Assembly: GCF_900092025.1 (NCBI RefSeq)
Contig: NZ_FLTX01000013.1
Location: 1-64,000, forward strand
DNA: 64,000 nt
Origin: Xanthomonas bromi
GTDB lineage: Bacteria > Pseudomonadota > Gammaproteobacteria > Xanthomonadales > Xanthomonadaceae
Direction: 5' to 3'
Shown: positions 46,110 through 55,962 of the stretch, piece after piece
How positions within the stretch are numbered: the first letter of the stretch is position 1
Layout of the letters: every line of letters begins with the position of its first letter
Notes under the pieces: generated by a model
What the model was told of the DNA's origin: nothing
What the model saw: only the letters and a program-made list of their open reading frames with translations
Databases searched by the model: none
Position numbers and translations under genes: made by a program

Positions 46110-46400
46110 TCACCAGCGATACAGCTGCCAGTACACCTTGTTGACCTTGTTCTTTTCCGCATCGGTATGCCCGTCGTGGTCGCGGTCGTACAGGAAGTAG
46201 GGCGCGCCGCGCGTTGGCGTGACCCGCACCATTTCCAGCTGGCCGTTGACGCGGTATTCGTCGACCTTGTCGCCGTTGCCCATGGTCTTGCTGGTGACAT
46301 CTGCGCCAGCCGGGACATCGCCACCGGTGCGGTCGCCGCCACTGGTGGCACAGCCGCCGAGCAGCAGCAATGGCAGCAGCAAAAGACGTGCTCTCTTCAT
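46110..46400 (-). CDS. DUF2782 lipoprotein
   Basis: 96 residues from ATG 46400. A lipoprotein signal MKRARLLLLPLLLLGGC has the lipobox LGGC, and the mature part contains NGDKVDEYRVNGQLEMVRVT and RGAPYFLYDRDHDG. The family is commonly encoded beside polA in gammaproteobacteria, as here, where it diverges from polA across 76 bp. Function unknown. Its calcium-like DRDHDGHTD stretch may bind a cation. Confidence 0.85.
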   Translation of the reverse strand: MKRARLLLLPLLLLGGCATSGGDRTGGDVPAGADVTSKTMGNGDKVDEYRVNGQLEMVRVTPTRGAPYFLYDRDHDGHTDAEKNKVNKVYWQLYRW

Positions 46401-46464
46401 TGTCGTTATCCGTGTTGATCGCCGGTCAGTATGCGCTGGCGCAGTGTGCCGTGAGCGTGCAGCG

Positions 46465-46470
46465 TAGAAT
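46465..46470 (+). promoter_or_regulatory. Predicted -10 hexamer, leaderless polA
   Basis: TAGAAT ends 6 bp before the polA ATG at 46477, with no Shine-Dalgarno sequence between. The stretch TAGAATTGGG recurs at hemF. Confidence 0.6.
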
Positions 46471-46476
46471 TGGGCC

Positions 46477-49278
46477 ATGAGCAGATTAGTCTTGATCGAT
46501 GGGTCCAGTTACCTGTACCGCGCGTTCCACGCGCTTCCGCCGCTGACCAATGCGCAGGGCGAGCCCACCGGCGCCTTGTTCGGCGTGGTCAACATGCTGC
46601 GCGCCACCTTGAAGGAGCGCCCGGCCTACGTCGCCTTCGTGGTGGATGCGCCCGGCAAGACGTTCCGCGATGACTTATATGCCGATTACAAGGCCAACCG
46701 CCCGTCGATGCCCGACGACCTGCGCGCGCAGGTGCAGCCGATGTGCGACATCGTGCATGCGCTGGGCATCGACATCCTGCGCATCGAGGGCGTGGAGGCC
46801 GACGACGTGATCGGCACGCTGGCGCTGCAGGCCGCTGCCGATGGGTTGAGCGTCACCATCTCCACCGGCGACAAGGACTTCGCGCAGTTGGTGCGCCCGG
46901 GCATCGAACTGGTCAATACCATGAGCGGCAGCCGCATGGATTCGGACGCGGCGGTGATCGCCAAGTTCGGCGTGCGGCCCAACCAGATCGTGGACCTGCT
47001 GGCGCTGATGGGCGATGCCATCGACAACGTGCCCGGCGTGGAAAAGTGCGGCCCCAAGACCGCCGCCAAATGGCTGGCCGAATACGATTCGCTCGACGGC
47101 GTCATCGCCAACGCCGGCAAGATCAAGGGCAAGATCGGCGACAACCTGCGCGCTGCGTTGCCGCGCCTGCCGCTCAACCGCGAACTGGTCACCATCAAGA
47201 CCGACGTGGTGCTGGCCAGCGGCCCGCGCGCGCTGGATCTGCGCGAGCCCCACACCGAAACGCTGGCGGTGCTGTACGCGCGCTACGGGTTCACGCAGGC
47301 CCTGCGCGAGATGGGCGGCACGCCGGCGCAGGCCGGTCTGTTGTCCGAGCCGGTGGCGCTGGTCGCTGCCGCTGCCATCGCCCGTACCGAGCCGGGCCGC
47401 GCGCGCGGCACCGGCTTCGTCTCGGGCCCGGCCAGCGCGCCGGTGGAGATCGATCCAGCACTGGCCGCGCCCGGCGAATACGAGACCCTCCTCACCCAGG
47501 AACAGCTCGACAGCTGGATCGCGCGCCTGCGCGCCGCCGGCCAGTTCGCCTTCGATACCGAAACCGACAGCCTGGACCCGCTGCAGGCCGATCTGATCGG
47601 CCTGAGCGTGGCCGCCGAGCCCGGCAAGGCCGCGTATCTGCCGTTCGGCCATAACTTCCCCGGCGCCCCGGCCCAGCTCGACCGCACCCACGCGCTGGCG
47701 CAACTGGCGCCGCTGCTCACCGACCCTGCGCTGCGCAAGCTCGGCCAGCACGGCAAGTACGACCTGCACGTGATGCGCCGCCACGGCGTGGAGCTGGCCG
47801 GCTATGCCGACGACACCTTGCTGGAGAGCTTCGTGCTCAACTCCGGCAGCGCCCGCCACGACATGGACAGCCTGGCCAAGCGCTACCTGGGCTACGACAC
47901 CGTCAAGTACGAAGACGTGTGCGGCAAGGGCGCCAAGCAGATCCCGTTCGCCCAGATCAGCCTGGAAGACGCCACCCGCTACGCCGCCGAAGACGCCGAC
48001 ATCACCCTGCGCCTGCACCAGGTGCTAGGCCCCAAGCTGGCCGCCGAACCGGGCCTGGAGCGCGTCTACCGCGACATCGAAATGCCGCTGGTGGAAGTGC
48101 TGGCGCGCATCGAAGCCAACGGCGTGTGCGTGGACGCGGCCGAACTGCGCCGCCAGAGCGCGGACCTGTCCAAGCGCATGCTCGCCGCCCAGCAGAAGGC
48201 CACCGAGCTGGCCGGGCGCACCTTCAACCTGGATTCGCCCAAGCAGCTGCAGGCACTGCTGTTCGACGAGCTCAAGCTGCCCGCCGTGGTCAAAACGCCC
48301 AAGGGCCAGCCCTCGACCAACGAAGAGGCGCTGGAAGCCATCGCCGACCAGCACGAGCTGCCGCGGGTGATCCTGGAATACCGCGGCCTGACCAAGCTGC
48401 GCAGCACCTACACCGACAAGCTGCCGGAGATGATCCACCCGCAGTCCGGGCGCGTGCACACCAGCTACCACCAGGCCGGCGCCGCCACCGGGCGCTTGTC
48501 GTCGTCCGATCCCAACCTGCAGAACATCCCGATCCGCACCGAAGACGGCCGCCGTATCCGCCGCGCCTTCGTCGCCCCGCCCGGGCGCAAGCTGATCGCC
48601 TGCGACTACTCGCAGATCGAACTGCGCATCATGGCCCACCTGTCGGGCGACCCCGGCCTGGTGGGCGCGTTCGAGTCCGGTGCCGACGTGCACCGCGCCA
48701 CCGCCGCGGAAGTCTTCGGCCGCACCATCGACACCGTCAGTGGCGACGAGCGCCGCGCCGCCAAGGCGATCAACTTCGGCCTGATGTACGGCATGAGCGC
48801 ATTCGGTCTGGCCCGCCAGCTCGGCATCGGCCGTGGCGAAGCGCAGGACTACATCGCGCTGTACTTCAGCCGCTACCCGGGCGTGCGCGATTTCATGGAG
48901 AGCACCCGCCAGCAGGCCCGCGACAAGGGCTATGTGGAGACCGTGTTCGGCCGCCGGCTGTATCTGGACTTCATCAACGCCGGCAGCCAGGGCCAGCGCG
49001 CCGGCGCCGAGCGCGCCGCCATCAACGCGCCGATGCAGGGCACTGCTGCCGACATCATCAAGCGCGCCATGGTCAGCGTGGATGCCTGGATTTCCGATCA
49101 CGCACAGCGCGCGCTGATGATCCTGCAGGTGCACGACGAACTGGTGTTCGAAGCCGATGTCGATTTCGTCGACACGCTACTGAGCGAGGTCACCACGCGG
49201 ATGGCCTGCGCAGCTCAATTACGCGTGCCGCTGGTGGTCGATTCCGGCGTGGGCGTCAACTGGGATGAGGCGCACTGA
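46477..49278 (+). CDS. polA: DNA polymerase I
   Basis: 933 residues (E. coli has 928). The three domains are in order: 5'-3' exonuclease (about 1-290, LVLIDGSSYLYRAFHALPPL and GDKDFAQLV), 3'-5' proofreading exonuclease (about 340-510, with an intact exo I motif FDTETDSLD) and family A polymerase (about 520-933, DYSQIELRIMAHLSGD, RRAAKAINFGLMYGMSAFGL and the closing QVHDELVFE). It acts in Okazaki fragment maturation and repair. The start is fixed by the conserved N-terminus and leaderless-type promoter. The gap downstream carries a small RNA gene. Confidence 0.98.
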   Translation: MSRLVLIDGSSYLYRAFHALPPLTNAQGEPTGALFGVVNMLRATLKERPAYVAFVVDAPGKTFRDDLYADYKANRPSMPDDLRAQVQPMCDIVHALGIDILRIEGVEADDVIGTLALQAAADGLSVTISTGDKDFAQLVRPGIELVNTMSGSRMDSDAAVIAKFGVRPNQIVDLLALMGDAIDNVPGVEKCGPKTAAKWLAEYDSLDGVIANAGKIKGKIGDNLRAALPRLPLNRELVTIKTDVVLASGPRALDLREPHTETLAVLYARYGFTQALREMGGTPAQAGLLSEPVALVAAAAIARTEPGRARGTGFVSGPASAPVEIDPALAAPGEYETLLTQEQLDSWIARLRAAGQFAFDTETDSLDPLQADLIGLSVAAEPGKAAYLPFGHNFPGAPAQLDRTHALAQLAPLLTDPALRKLGQHGKYDLHVMRRHGVELAGYADDTLLESFVLNSGSARHDMDSLAKRYLGYDTVKYEDVCGKGAKQIPFAQISLEDATRYAAEDADITLRLHQVLGPKLAAEPGLERVYRDIEMPLVEVLARIEANGVCVDAAELRRQSADLSKRMLAAQQKATELAGRTFNLDSPKQLQALLFDELKLPAVVKTPKGQPSTNEEALEAIADQHELPRVILEYRGLTKLRSTYTDKLPEMIHPQSGRVHTSYHQAGAATGRLSSSDPNLQNIPIRTEDGRRIRRAFVAPPGRKLIACDYSQIELRIMAHLSGDPGLVGAFESGADVHRATAAEVFGRTIDTVSGDERRAAKAINFGLMYGMSAFGLARQLGIGRGEAQDYIALYFSRYPGVRDFMESTRQQARDKGYVETVFGRRLYLDFINAGSQGQRAGAERAAINAPMQGTAADIIKRAMVSVDAWISDHAQRALMILQVHDELVFEADVDFVDTLLSEVTTRMACAAQLRVPLVVDSGVGVNWDEAH

Positions 49279-49431
49279 CGCCGCAAATGCCATTGCCATG
49301 CTGAATACGTAGATCAGCAAAAGTCGTGCGGACATAATCCGGATTCGGCTGATTTAAGGGAATGAATAAGCGCTAAATTCTACATTTTTTTTACAGTTAT
49401 CTTCACGGTCCATCAATGTAAGAAGTGGTGT

Positions 49432-49437
49432 TATATA
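49432..49437 (+). promoter_or_regulatory. Predicted -10 element of the sRNA
   Basis: TATATA within an AT-rich stretch (49370-49440), about 6-8 bp before the predicted 5' end. No good -35 hexamer is visible at 16-18 bp spacing. Confidence 0.45.
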
Positions 49438-49442
49438 CCTCG

Positions 49443-49568
49443 ACGGGCGCAACGCCTGTCGGCAGATCTCTCCCATCCCCTGGAGCAGATCTCGGAGCGG
49501 AAACTCCTCCCCAAGTTTCCGTTCCCCTGGCCCCGCCGACCTCCCCCTGGTCTGCGGGGCCTTTTTAT
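49443..49568 (+). ncRNA. sX13: Small RNA with C-rich hairpin loops, sX13-like
   Basis: Four consecutive hairpins are visible: GACGGGCG/CGCCTGTC near 49443, ATCT...AGAT enclosing CCCATCCCCTGG, GGAAACT/AGTTTCC with loop CCTCCCCA (about 49499-49520), and the terminator stem GGCCCCGC/GCGGGGCC whose loop holds CCTCCCCC. C-rich loops, a size near 120 nt and position just after polA match what I recall of sX13, a Xanthomonas sRNA that affects virulence genes by pairing C-rich loops with G-rich mRNA leaders. Strand and 3' end are set by the terminator. The exact 5' end is an estimate. No open reading frame fits here. Confidence 0.75.
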
Positions 49569-49570
49569 TT
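49529..49570 (+). terminator. Intrinsic terminator of the sRNA
   Basis: The stem GGCCCCGC/GCGGGGCC is followed by TTTTTATTT, the clearest Rho-independent terminator in the window. Confidence 0.9.
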
Positions 49571-50137
49571 CTGTCTTCCCACCACGTGCGTCCGTCGCGA
49601 TGCTGCTTGCGCTGGAGAGAGCATGCATCGAGGACACAAGGCAGACCCGCCATGCAGGCCACTCTGCGCGTGCGGCCAGCCCCAACGACATGCCGCGTAA
49701 CTGCCCGCCCGATTCAGACGGCGCCGGCATGCAGGCGTGATGCCGTGACGATGGCAGGGTGGTCGCGCTACTGATTCAGACTCATAATGCATGCCGCCGC
49801 CCGCATGCGTCTACCTCCTGCCTGGCGTTGCGTCGGCATCTGGTGCTGCGAGGCGGCTGAGCTGCGGGTGCTGATTGCCGAGGACGAACCGTCGATCGCC
49901 GGCGCCGTGCTGATGCCGGTGTTGTAATGGCAGCCCTGCGCGAGCTCGGCGGGTTATCGGCGCCGATGCCTGTACGGGTCGGCGACTGCATTCTGCTAAG
50001 AAACGGTGCGCCGTTGCGCACCGGTGACGCGCGGTCGATCAACCCGCAAGCGGCAACGCACTCGCTCGCGACGCGCGACGCAACAGGTTCGCTCTCCCAC
50101 GGCTTGCGTGGACGTGCGCAAGGACCTCACGCTGGAT
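49571..50137. other. Gap between sRNA and hemF, with gene remnants
   Basis: About 570 bp with no intact gene. It contains the response-regulator-like fragment at 49862-49927 and otherwise unassigned open stretches without a ribosome-binding site or family features. Confidence 0.5.
49862..49927 (+). pseudogene. Remnant of a response-regulator N-terminus
   Basis: Reads LRVLIAEDEPSIAGAVLMPV then Leu and a stop. The first 12 residues are what an OmpR-type receiver domain looks like at its N-terminus (beta-1 strand plus the acidic pair). No start codon of that frame, sensor kinase gene or receiver remainder is present nearby. It is probably a deletion remnant; chance similarity is possible because the match is short. 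Confidence 0.4.
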
Positions 50138-51049
<912 letters not shown>

Positions 51050-51331
51050 AGCCGTGCACTGCACGTGGCGCATCCATGCCAGCGCGCCGGTTTGTTGCAG
51101 TGCGATGCGTGGGATGGAGGACAGCGCAGCGACCATCGGTGGGCAAGGGACCAGTCGAGATGGTCGGTATGCCAGTGCAACCGACAGGCGACGTTCGCTC
51201 GCGATGCAGCGCCGCCTGCATATCACGGGCCGCTCCCATCAAACTGCCGACCTGATGTTCTGCGGTGAGGGCATCGCGCCCTCGACGTCGCGTTTGCTGC
51301 CGGGCGCGTGCGCATGCCCAAGGCACTAATG

Positions 51332-51892
51332 CTAAGAAAATTCCGCGCGGACGGCGGGCGTGCATAGCCGCCACACCAGTGCTGCGTGGACGCAGCCGAT
51401 GGCCAGTGCCCCCAGGCCGGTGAGGACCAGCGCCATCTGCTGGGTTGCCTGCAAACGCGCCTGCATCTGCGGCCACTCCGGGCTTTGCAGCACATCGGCG
51501 GGCAACATCGCCTGCACACCGTCGAACAATGGCCCGATCAACGCCAGCGCGCCGAAATTGAGTAGCCCGGTCACCAGCAACACCGCGACGAAGCCGATCC
51601 TTGCCCACTCGCGCCGCTGTAGCAGCGACCAACTCAGCCAGGAGAAAGCGGCAGAGAGCACCACGCCGGCGACAGATAACGACAGCGCGTGGTCGATCAG
51701 CCATTGCCAGGAGTGGGGCAGGCTGATGCCTTCGGGCAGTCCTAACGATGCTGCATCTGGCGTCACCGCGATCATTGCGATCTGCACCAGATTGGCCAGC
51801 ACACCGACCACCCCCAGCAACAACGAGACCCACGCCAACGGGGTCACCAAGCCGCCGCGCTGGCGTGCCGACGCTGGCTGCACGGCGCTCAT
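51332..51892 (-). CDS. Unknown integral membrane protein
   Basis: 186 residues from ATG 51892 with four likely membrane helices: VTPLAWVSLLLGVVGVLANL, LSLSVAGVVLSAAFSWLSWS, GFVAVLLVTGLLNFGALALI and MALVLTGLGALAIGCVHAAL. No family was recognised and no catalytic motif was seen. Its start overlaps the stop of the preceding gene by 4 bp (ATGA), so the two are translationally coupled and probably work together. An earlier in-frame start at 51967 would lie inside that gene. Confidence 0.8.
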   Translation of the reverse strand: MSAVQPASARQRGGLVTPLAWVSLLLGVVGVLANLVQIAMIAVTPDAASLGLPEGISLPHSWQWLIDHALSLSVAGVVLSAAFSWLSWSLLQRREWARIGFVAVLLVTGLLNFGALALIGPLFDGVQAMLPADVLQSPEWPQMQARLQATQQMALVLTGLGALAIGCVHAALVWRLCTPAVRAEFS

Positions 51893-52605
51893 TGCAGCGA
51901 TGCGATGTGGGCAGCCACCATCGCCTGGCCGGGGGGATCCAGTGCAGGTTGCAGTTGCGCGTACCACTCAGGCAGCGCATCGGCTGGCAGGCATTCGCAC
52001 AACAGCGGCGTGCTGCGCTCAAGAAAGGCTTCGAGAAACGGCAGCCCGCGCACGTGCAGGAAATGGCTGTCGGTGATCGACATTCCTGCGTATGCCTCGC
52101 GCAGCCATTCCAGATGCGGCAGCGCGTGCGCACCGTGGCCGGCGCGGGTGAGTGCAGTGAGAAAGCTGGTGCGTGCGACAGCGGGCGAGGTCGATCGCTC
52201 CTGCGCGTTTAGGTCGTCGAAGGTCAGCAGCCACTGCTCGCCACGATCGATCTCGTTGCACATCACCGAGGTGGTTGCCAGCTGCAGCGCGTTATGTGCG
52301 GTGGGCTCCAGCGCGTACAGCGCCAGCCAGTGCGGGTAGGCCTCGCGATAGCGGTCCAGCGCGCTCAACGACAGGGCGCACAGGCGCTGCGCGTCCGCAC
52401 CGAGGTGCAGCTGCGCCTGCGCAGCGTTATACGCACCGACATGGTCGCCGCGCTGAAACGCGGCCAGCGCCGGCTGTAATGCGGGGTCGATCTCGGCAGC
52501 CGCCTGGTCGATATCGTCGGCAGGTGCCGGCGCTACGGTGGGTTCTGCACGTGGCGGCTTCGCCACGGCGGTCTTGCGTCCAAACAAGCGGTCCCACAGG
52601 CCCAT
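51889..52605 (-). CDS. Unknown helical, repeat-like protein
   Basis: 238 residues from ATG 52605 (MGLWDRLFGRKTAVAKPPRA). A short amphipathic N-terminus and a Pro/Ala-rich linker (to about 50) lead into helices with a TPR-like rhythm (ALAAFQRGDHVGAYNAAQAQ, ALDRYREAYPHWLALYALEP). No signal peptide, so cytoplasmic or peripherally membrane-bound. It is coupled to the downstream membrane-protein gene by a 4-bp overlap. Function unknown; a scaffold for the membrane partner is a guess from coupling. A purine-rich site (AAGGTAG) precedes the start. Confidence 0.75.
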   Translation of the reverse strand: MGLWDRLFGRKTAVAKPPRAEPTVAPAPADDIDQAAAEIDPALQPALAAFQRGDHVGAYNAAQAQLHLGADAQRLCALSLSALDRYREAYPHWLALYALEPTAHNALQLATTSVMCNEIDRGEQWLLTFDDLNAQERSTSPAVARTSFLTALTRAGHGAHALPHLEWLREAYAGMSITDSHFLHVRGLPFLEAFLERSTPLLCECLPADALPEWYAQLQPALDPPGQAMVAAHIASLQ

Positions 52606-53002
52606 CGCGTCTACCTTGTGTGCGCCAGCAATGAGTGGAAGGTCGCCGCCAGGCCGGCGGCGCACCGGTCCTGCGGCAGACCGGTGCAGAGGGCGAACGC
52701 ACGAATCCTCTGACGGTCCTGCATCAAGCTTAGAGCCACTTGCGTAGGGAGAGGTGAGTGAACCGCAACCAGTCTGCGTGATGGCTGCGCGGCGTGTTGC
52801 AGCCGGTCAGATCTGCGCAGGCGGTTGCATGCTGCGGCGATCGCTTCCTGACGAAGCGGCGGAAGCGATCGCCCACAACACACTTCAAACGCGCATCTGT
52901 GACTTCGCCAGCAACGTGGCGCCTGGAAACGCTGCGCCCGACACGGCAGCCACCCGTAGGTGTCGGTGCCGGTAACGGTCGTCTTGCGGGCGCATGTGAC
53001 GG
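52606..53002. other. Gap downstream of the S9 peptidase gene
   Basis: 397 bp without a credible gene. It contains the 13-bp hairpin at 52836-52873 and probably the promoter of the 52605 gene. Confidence 0.45.
52836..52873 (-). terminator. Hairpin 130 bp after the S9 peptidase gene
   Basis: A perfect 13-bp inverted repeat GGCGATCGCTTCC/GGAAGCGATCGCC with a 12-nt loop and no T-run. Its distance from the stop at 53003 makes terminator function only likely. Confidence 0.45.
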
Positions 53003-55378
53003 TCAGCGTTGTGGCTTCACCTGCTCGTTGAACAGCTTGAGGATGCGCTTGTACTCGTCCAGCCACGAATCGGCACGCGTAAAGCCGTGGCGTTCCAGCG
53101 GATACGGCGCCACCTGCCAGTTGTCCTTGTGCAGCTCCATCAACTTCTGGGCCATGTCGACCGAGTCCTTGAAGAACACGTTGTCGTCGATCATGCCGTG
53201 GGCGATCAGCAGATGGTCCTGCAGCCCGTCGGCGTAGTTGATCGGCGATGAGGTCTTGTACGCCTGCGGATCGAGCTCGGGCGTGTTGAGGATGTTGGAG
53301 GTGTACTCGTGGTTGTACTGCATCCAGTCGCCGACCGGACGCAGCGCCGCGCCGGCCTTGAAGGTGCCTGGGCTGCGGAACAGCGCCATGTAGGTCATGA
53401 AGCCGCCGTACGAGCCGCCATAGATGCCGGCACGTGCGCGATCGCCCTGCTTGGTGGCGACCAGCCAGTCCAGGCCGTCCAGATAATCTTCCAGCTCCGG
53501 GTGGCCCATGTTGCGATAGATCGCGGTGCGCCAATCGCGGCCGTAGCCTTCGGAGGCGCGGTAGTCCAGATCCAGCACGATGTAGCCCTGCTGCACCAGC
53601 AGGTTGTGGAACATCTCCTCGCGGAAATACGGCGTGTAGCGTTCGGAGACGTTCTGCAGATACCCGGCGCCATGCACGAACATCACGATCGGATACTGCT
53701 TGCCCGGCTCGGGCGTCTGTGGGCCGTAGTACTTGCCCCAGACCGTGCCGGCGCCGTGTTTGGAGGGCACCTGCACGTACTGCGGTGCGATCCACGGCTG
53801 GGCCTTGAAGGCCGGCGTGCGCGTGTCGGTGAGCACTTTGGCCTGGCCGCCCGCCGCCGGCACCACCGCCAGCTGAGGCGGCAGATAGCTGCCGGAGTAG
53901 CGCACCAGCAGCTGCTGCCCATTGGGCGACAGGCTGAAGCCTTCCACGCCGTTCAACGCCGTCACCTCGGTGAGCCGATCGTTGCGCAGGTCGAGCTTGC
54001 AGACTTCGTAATCGCCCGGCCATTTCTGGTTGCACAGGAAGAACATGCCGCTGCCATCGGCGCTGGGGACCGGCATCGATACTTCCCACTTGCCGTGCGT
54101 GCGCTGACGCGGTTTACCGTTGCCTTCCACGGTGTACAGCTGCGAATAACCGGATTCTTCGGACAGCAGCCAGAGCGTGCGGTTGTCGGGCAGCCAGCCG
54201 AAATCGTTGAAGTCCCAGTTGATCCAGGCGCTATCGCTCAGGCGGTGACGCGGCTGCAGCTTGGCGTTGTCCAGGTCCACGCTGGCGATCCAGCGGTCCT
54301 TGTTGTCCACCGCGCGAATTTCCACCGCCACGTTGCGGCCGTCATCGCTCCAGTGCACTGCCGGTCCGCTGCCGTCGCCATCGCTTTCCACGCGTACCGC
54401 ACGGTTGCCCTTGAGTGCGTCGCGCTTTGCTGACTTGCGCAAGGCGGCCAGTGGGTCGGTGGCTATGCCGGGGAGTGGATCGAACGACAGCGACCTTGCC
54501 GTGCCGGCACCGACATCCACCAGCCACAGCGCGTGCGCCACCGGTGCATTGCGGCCGACGCGGGTACGCACTTCCTGGACTTCTTCGTAACCGGACTCGG
54601 TCACGTATTTGGGCATCTTGCCGGCCTGGCCTTCTTCGGCGTTCTTGGCCTGTGTCACCACCAGCAGATGGCGGCCATCCGGCGACAATGCGCTGTCGAC
54701 GATCTCCACCTCATCGCCCAGATAGACCGGCGCTGGCGCACGTGTGGCATCGGCGCGGCGCCAGGCGTCTTCCTGCGTGCGCAGCGTGTCGCGTTGCTCG
54801 CGATCACGGCGCAAGGTGGCCAGCGTGGCCAGTTGCTGCTCGCGCAGCACATCGGCCTTGGGAGCCGCGTTGGGGTCGCGCTCGGCGTTGACCACCGCCA
54901 CCTGCGCGGTGCCGCCATCGGCACGCCAGTGGTACCAGTTGTTGCCCGCGCGCCAGATCGCACCGCCGTCGCTGGCGAACTGCGGACGCGATTCGATCTC
55001 GTTGCTGCGGGTCAGCTGGGTCAGTGCACCGGAGCGCAGATCGCGCAGGAAGATATCGCCGTTGCGTGCGAACAGCATGCGCTCACGGGTTGCATCGTAA
55101 CTGGGGTTTGCCGCATCCAGGCCGGCGCGCGCGGTGTCGGCCACACGCTCGGCAGTGCCGCCGCCAGTGCTCTGACGATAGGTGTCGTGCACCGGACTGC
55201 CATCGCGCTTGAGCAGGTATTGCACCTGTTTGCCGTCCCATTGCCACCACGCCTGCTCGACCGATGGCCCGATCCAGTCCGGGTCGGCCATCACCTGTTC
55301 GATGGTGAGCGTGGCGGCAGATTGCGCATGCGCAGTGGCGGCCAGCAGCAGAAGGGTCAACGGCAACAATCTGGGCAT
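53003..55378 (-). CDS. Secreted S9-family (DPP IV-like) serine peptidase
   Basis: 791 residues from ATG 55378. A signal peptide (MPRLLPLTLLLLAATAHAQ) is followed by a beta-propeller N-domain (about 40-530) and an alpha/beta-hydrolase domain. The catalytic triad is visible: Ser in GIYGGSYGGFMTY, Asp in HGMIDDNVFF and His in LERHGFTRA. It is a periplasmic prolyl-dipeptidyl-type peptidase for peptide scavenging. The upstream in-frame extension to 55447 would precede the signal peptide and was dropped. It stands alone on this strand. Confidence 0.93.
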   Translation of the reverse strand: MPRLLPLTLLLLAATAHAQSAATLTIEQVMADPDWIGPSVEQAWWQWDGKQVQYLLKRDGSPVHDTYRQSTGGGTAERVADTARAGLDAANPSYDATRERMLFARNGDIFLRDLRSGALTQLTRSNEIESRPQFASDGGAIWRAGNNWYHWRADGGTAQVAVVNAERDPNAAPKADVLREQQLATLATLRRDREQRDTLRTQEDAWRRADATRAPAPVYLGDEVEIVDSALSPDGRHLLVVTQAKNAEEGQAGKMPKYVTESGYEEVQEVRTRVGRNAPVAHALWLVDVGAGTARSLSFDPLPGIATDPLAALRKSAKRDALKGNRAVRVESDGDGSGPAVHWSDDGRNVAVEIRAVDNKDRWIASVDLDNAKLQPRHRLSDSAWINWDFNDFGWLPDNRTLWLLSEESGYSQLYTVEGNGKPRQRTHGKWEVSMPVPSADGSGMFFLCNQKWPGDYEVCKLDLRNDRLTEVTALNGVEGFSLSPNGQQLLVRYSGSYLPPQLAVVPAAGGQAKVLTDTRTPAFKAQPWIAPQYVQVPSKHGAGTVWGKYYGPQTPEPGKQYPIVMFVHGAGYLQNVSERYTPYFREEMFHNLLVQQGYIVLDLDYRASEGYGRDWRTAIYRNMGHPELEDYLDGLDWLVATKQGDRARAGIYGGSYGGFMTYMALFRSPGTFKAGAALRPVGDWMQYNHEYTSNILNTPELDPQAYKTSSPINYADGLQDHLLIAHGMIDDNVFFKDSVDMAQKLMELHKDNWQVAPYPLERHGFTRADSWLDEYKRILKLFNEQVKPQR

Positions 55379-55962
55379 CGGACACGGCTGGACGCAAAGG
55401 AGAGCGCGCAGCCTAGCAGTTCGCCTCCTTGGCGGGCTTTGGGCCACAGGTCATGCATGCATGGCTGCGTGCAACGCCAGGCAACAACCAACAGCTGGCG
55501 ATGAGCGGGCACGACCATTTTGGCGCTGTGCAAGGTATTCAGCTGCCGGTGGCAGCGGTGCGCGGCATCAGCCAAACGCGATACGACAATTGAAAAATGA
55601 ACTCCACGTCCAAGGCACTGGCGAGGCCCCACGCACGTGCGTGGGGCTGACAAAAAGTGCAGACGATGCCGCAGGAACATGCGAAACGCAGCTGTGCAGA
55701 GGTACCGCACGACAGCCATCCACACTTGCAGCGAGCCGGTGTCTCGCAGCGGCAGGCGCGGGCACGCCGGGGAGCGATCGCCGATCGGCGAGATGATGAT
55801 TTGCCGCACCGCGCAAGGCGAGCGGCGCACACGCAACTGCGCCAGCCGCCCACATGCCAAGTCCTCGCGTCGATCGATGCGGTTGTCGTAGAGGAAACCT
55901 CCCGACTTGCCAGCAGCGCGGGTGCCGGCCAAGCTAGCGCGCTTTTGCGACCCTCGGTGTCC
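55379..55962. other. Gap between S9 peptidase and pigment ligase
   Basis: 584 bp between divergent genes. A perfect 20-bp palindrome CCCCACGCACGTGCGTGGGG lies at 55627-55646. A tiny frame at 55597-55650 ends inside it (MNSTSKALARPHARAWG). No family gene is present; frames extending the ligase upstream through here are not family-like. Confidence 0.5.
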
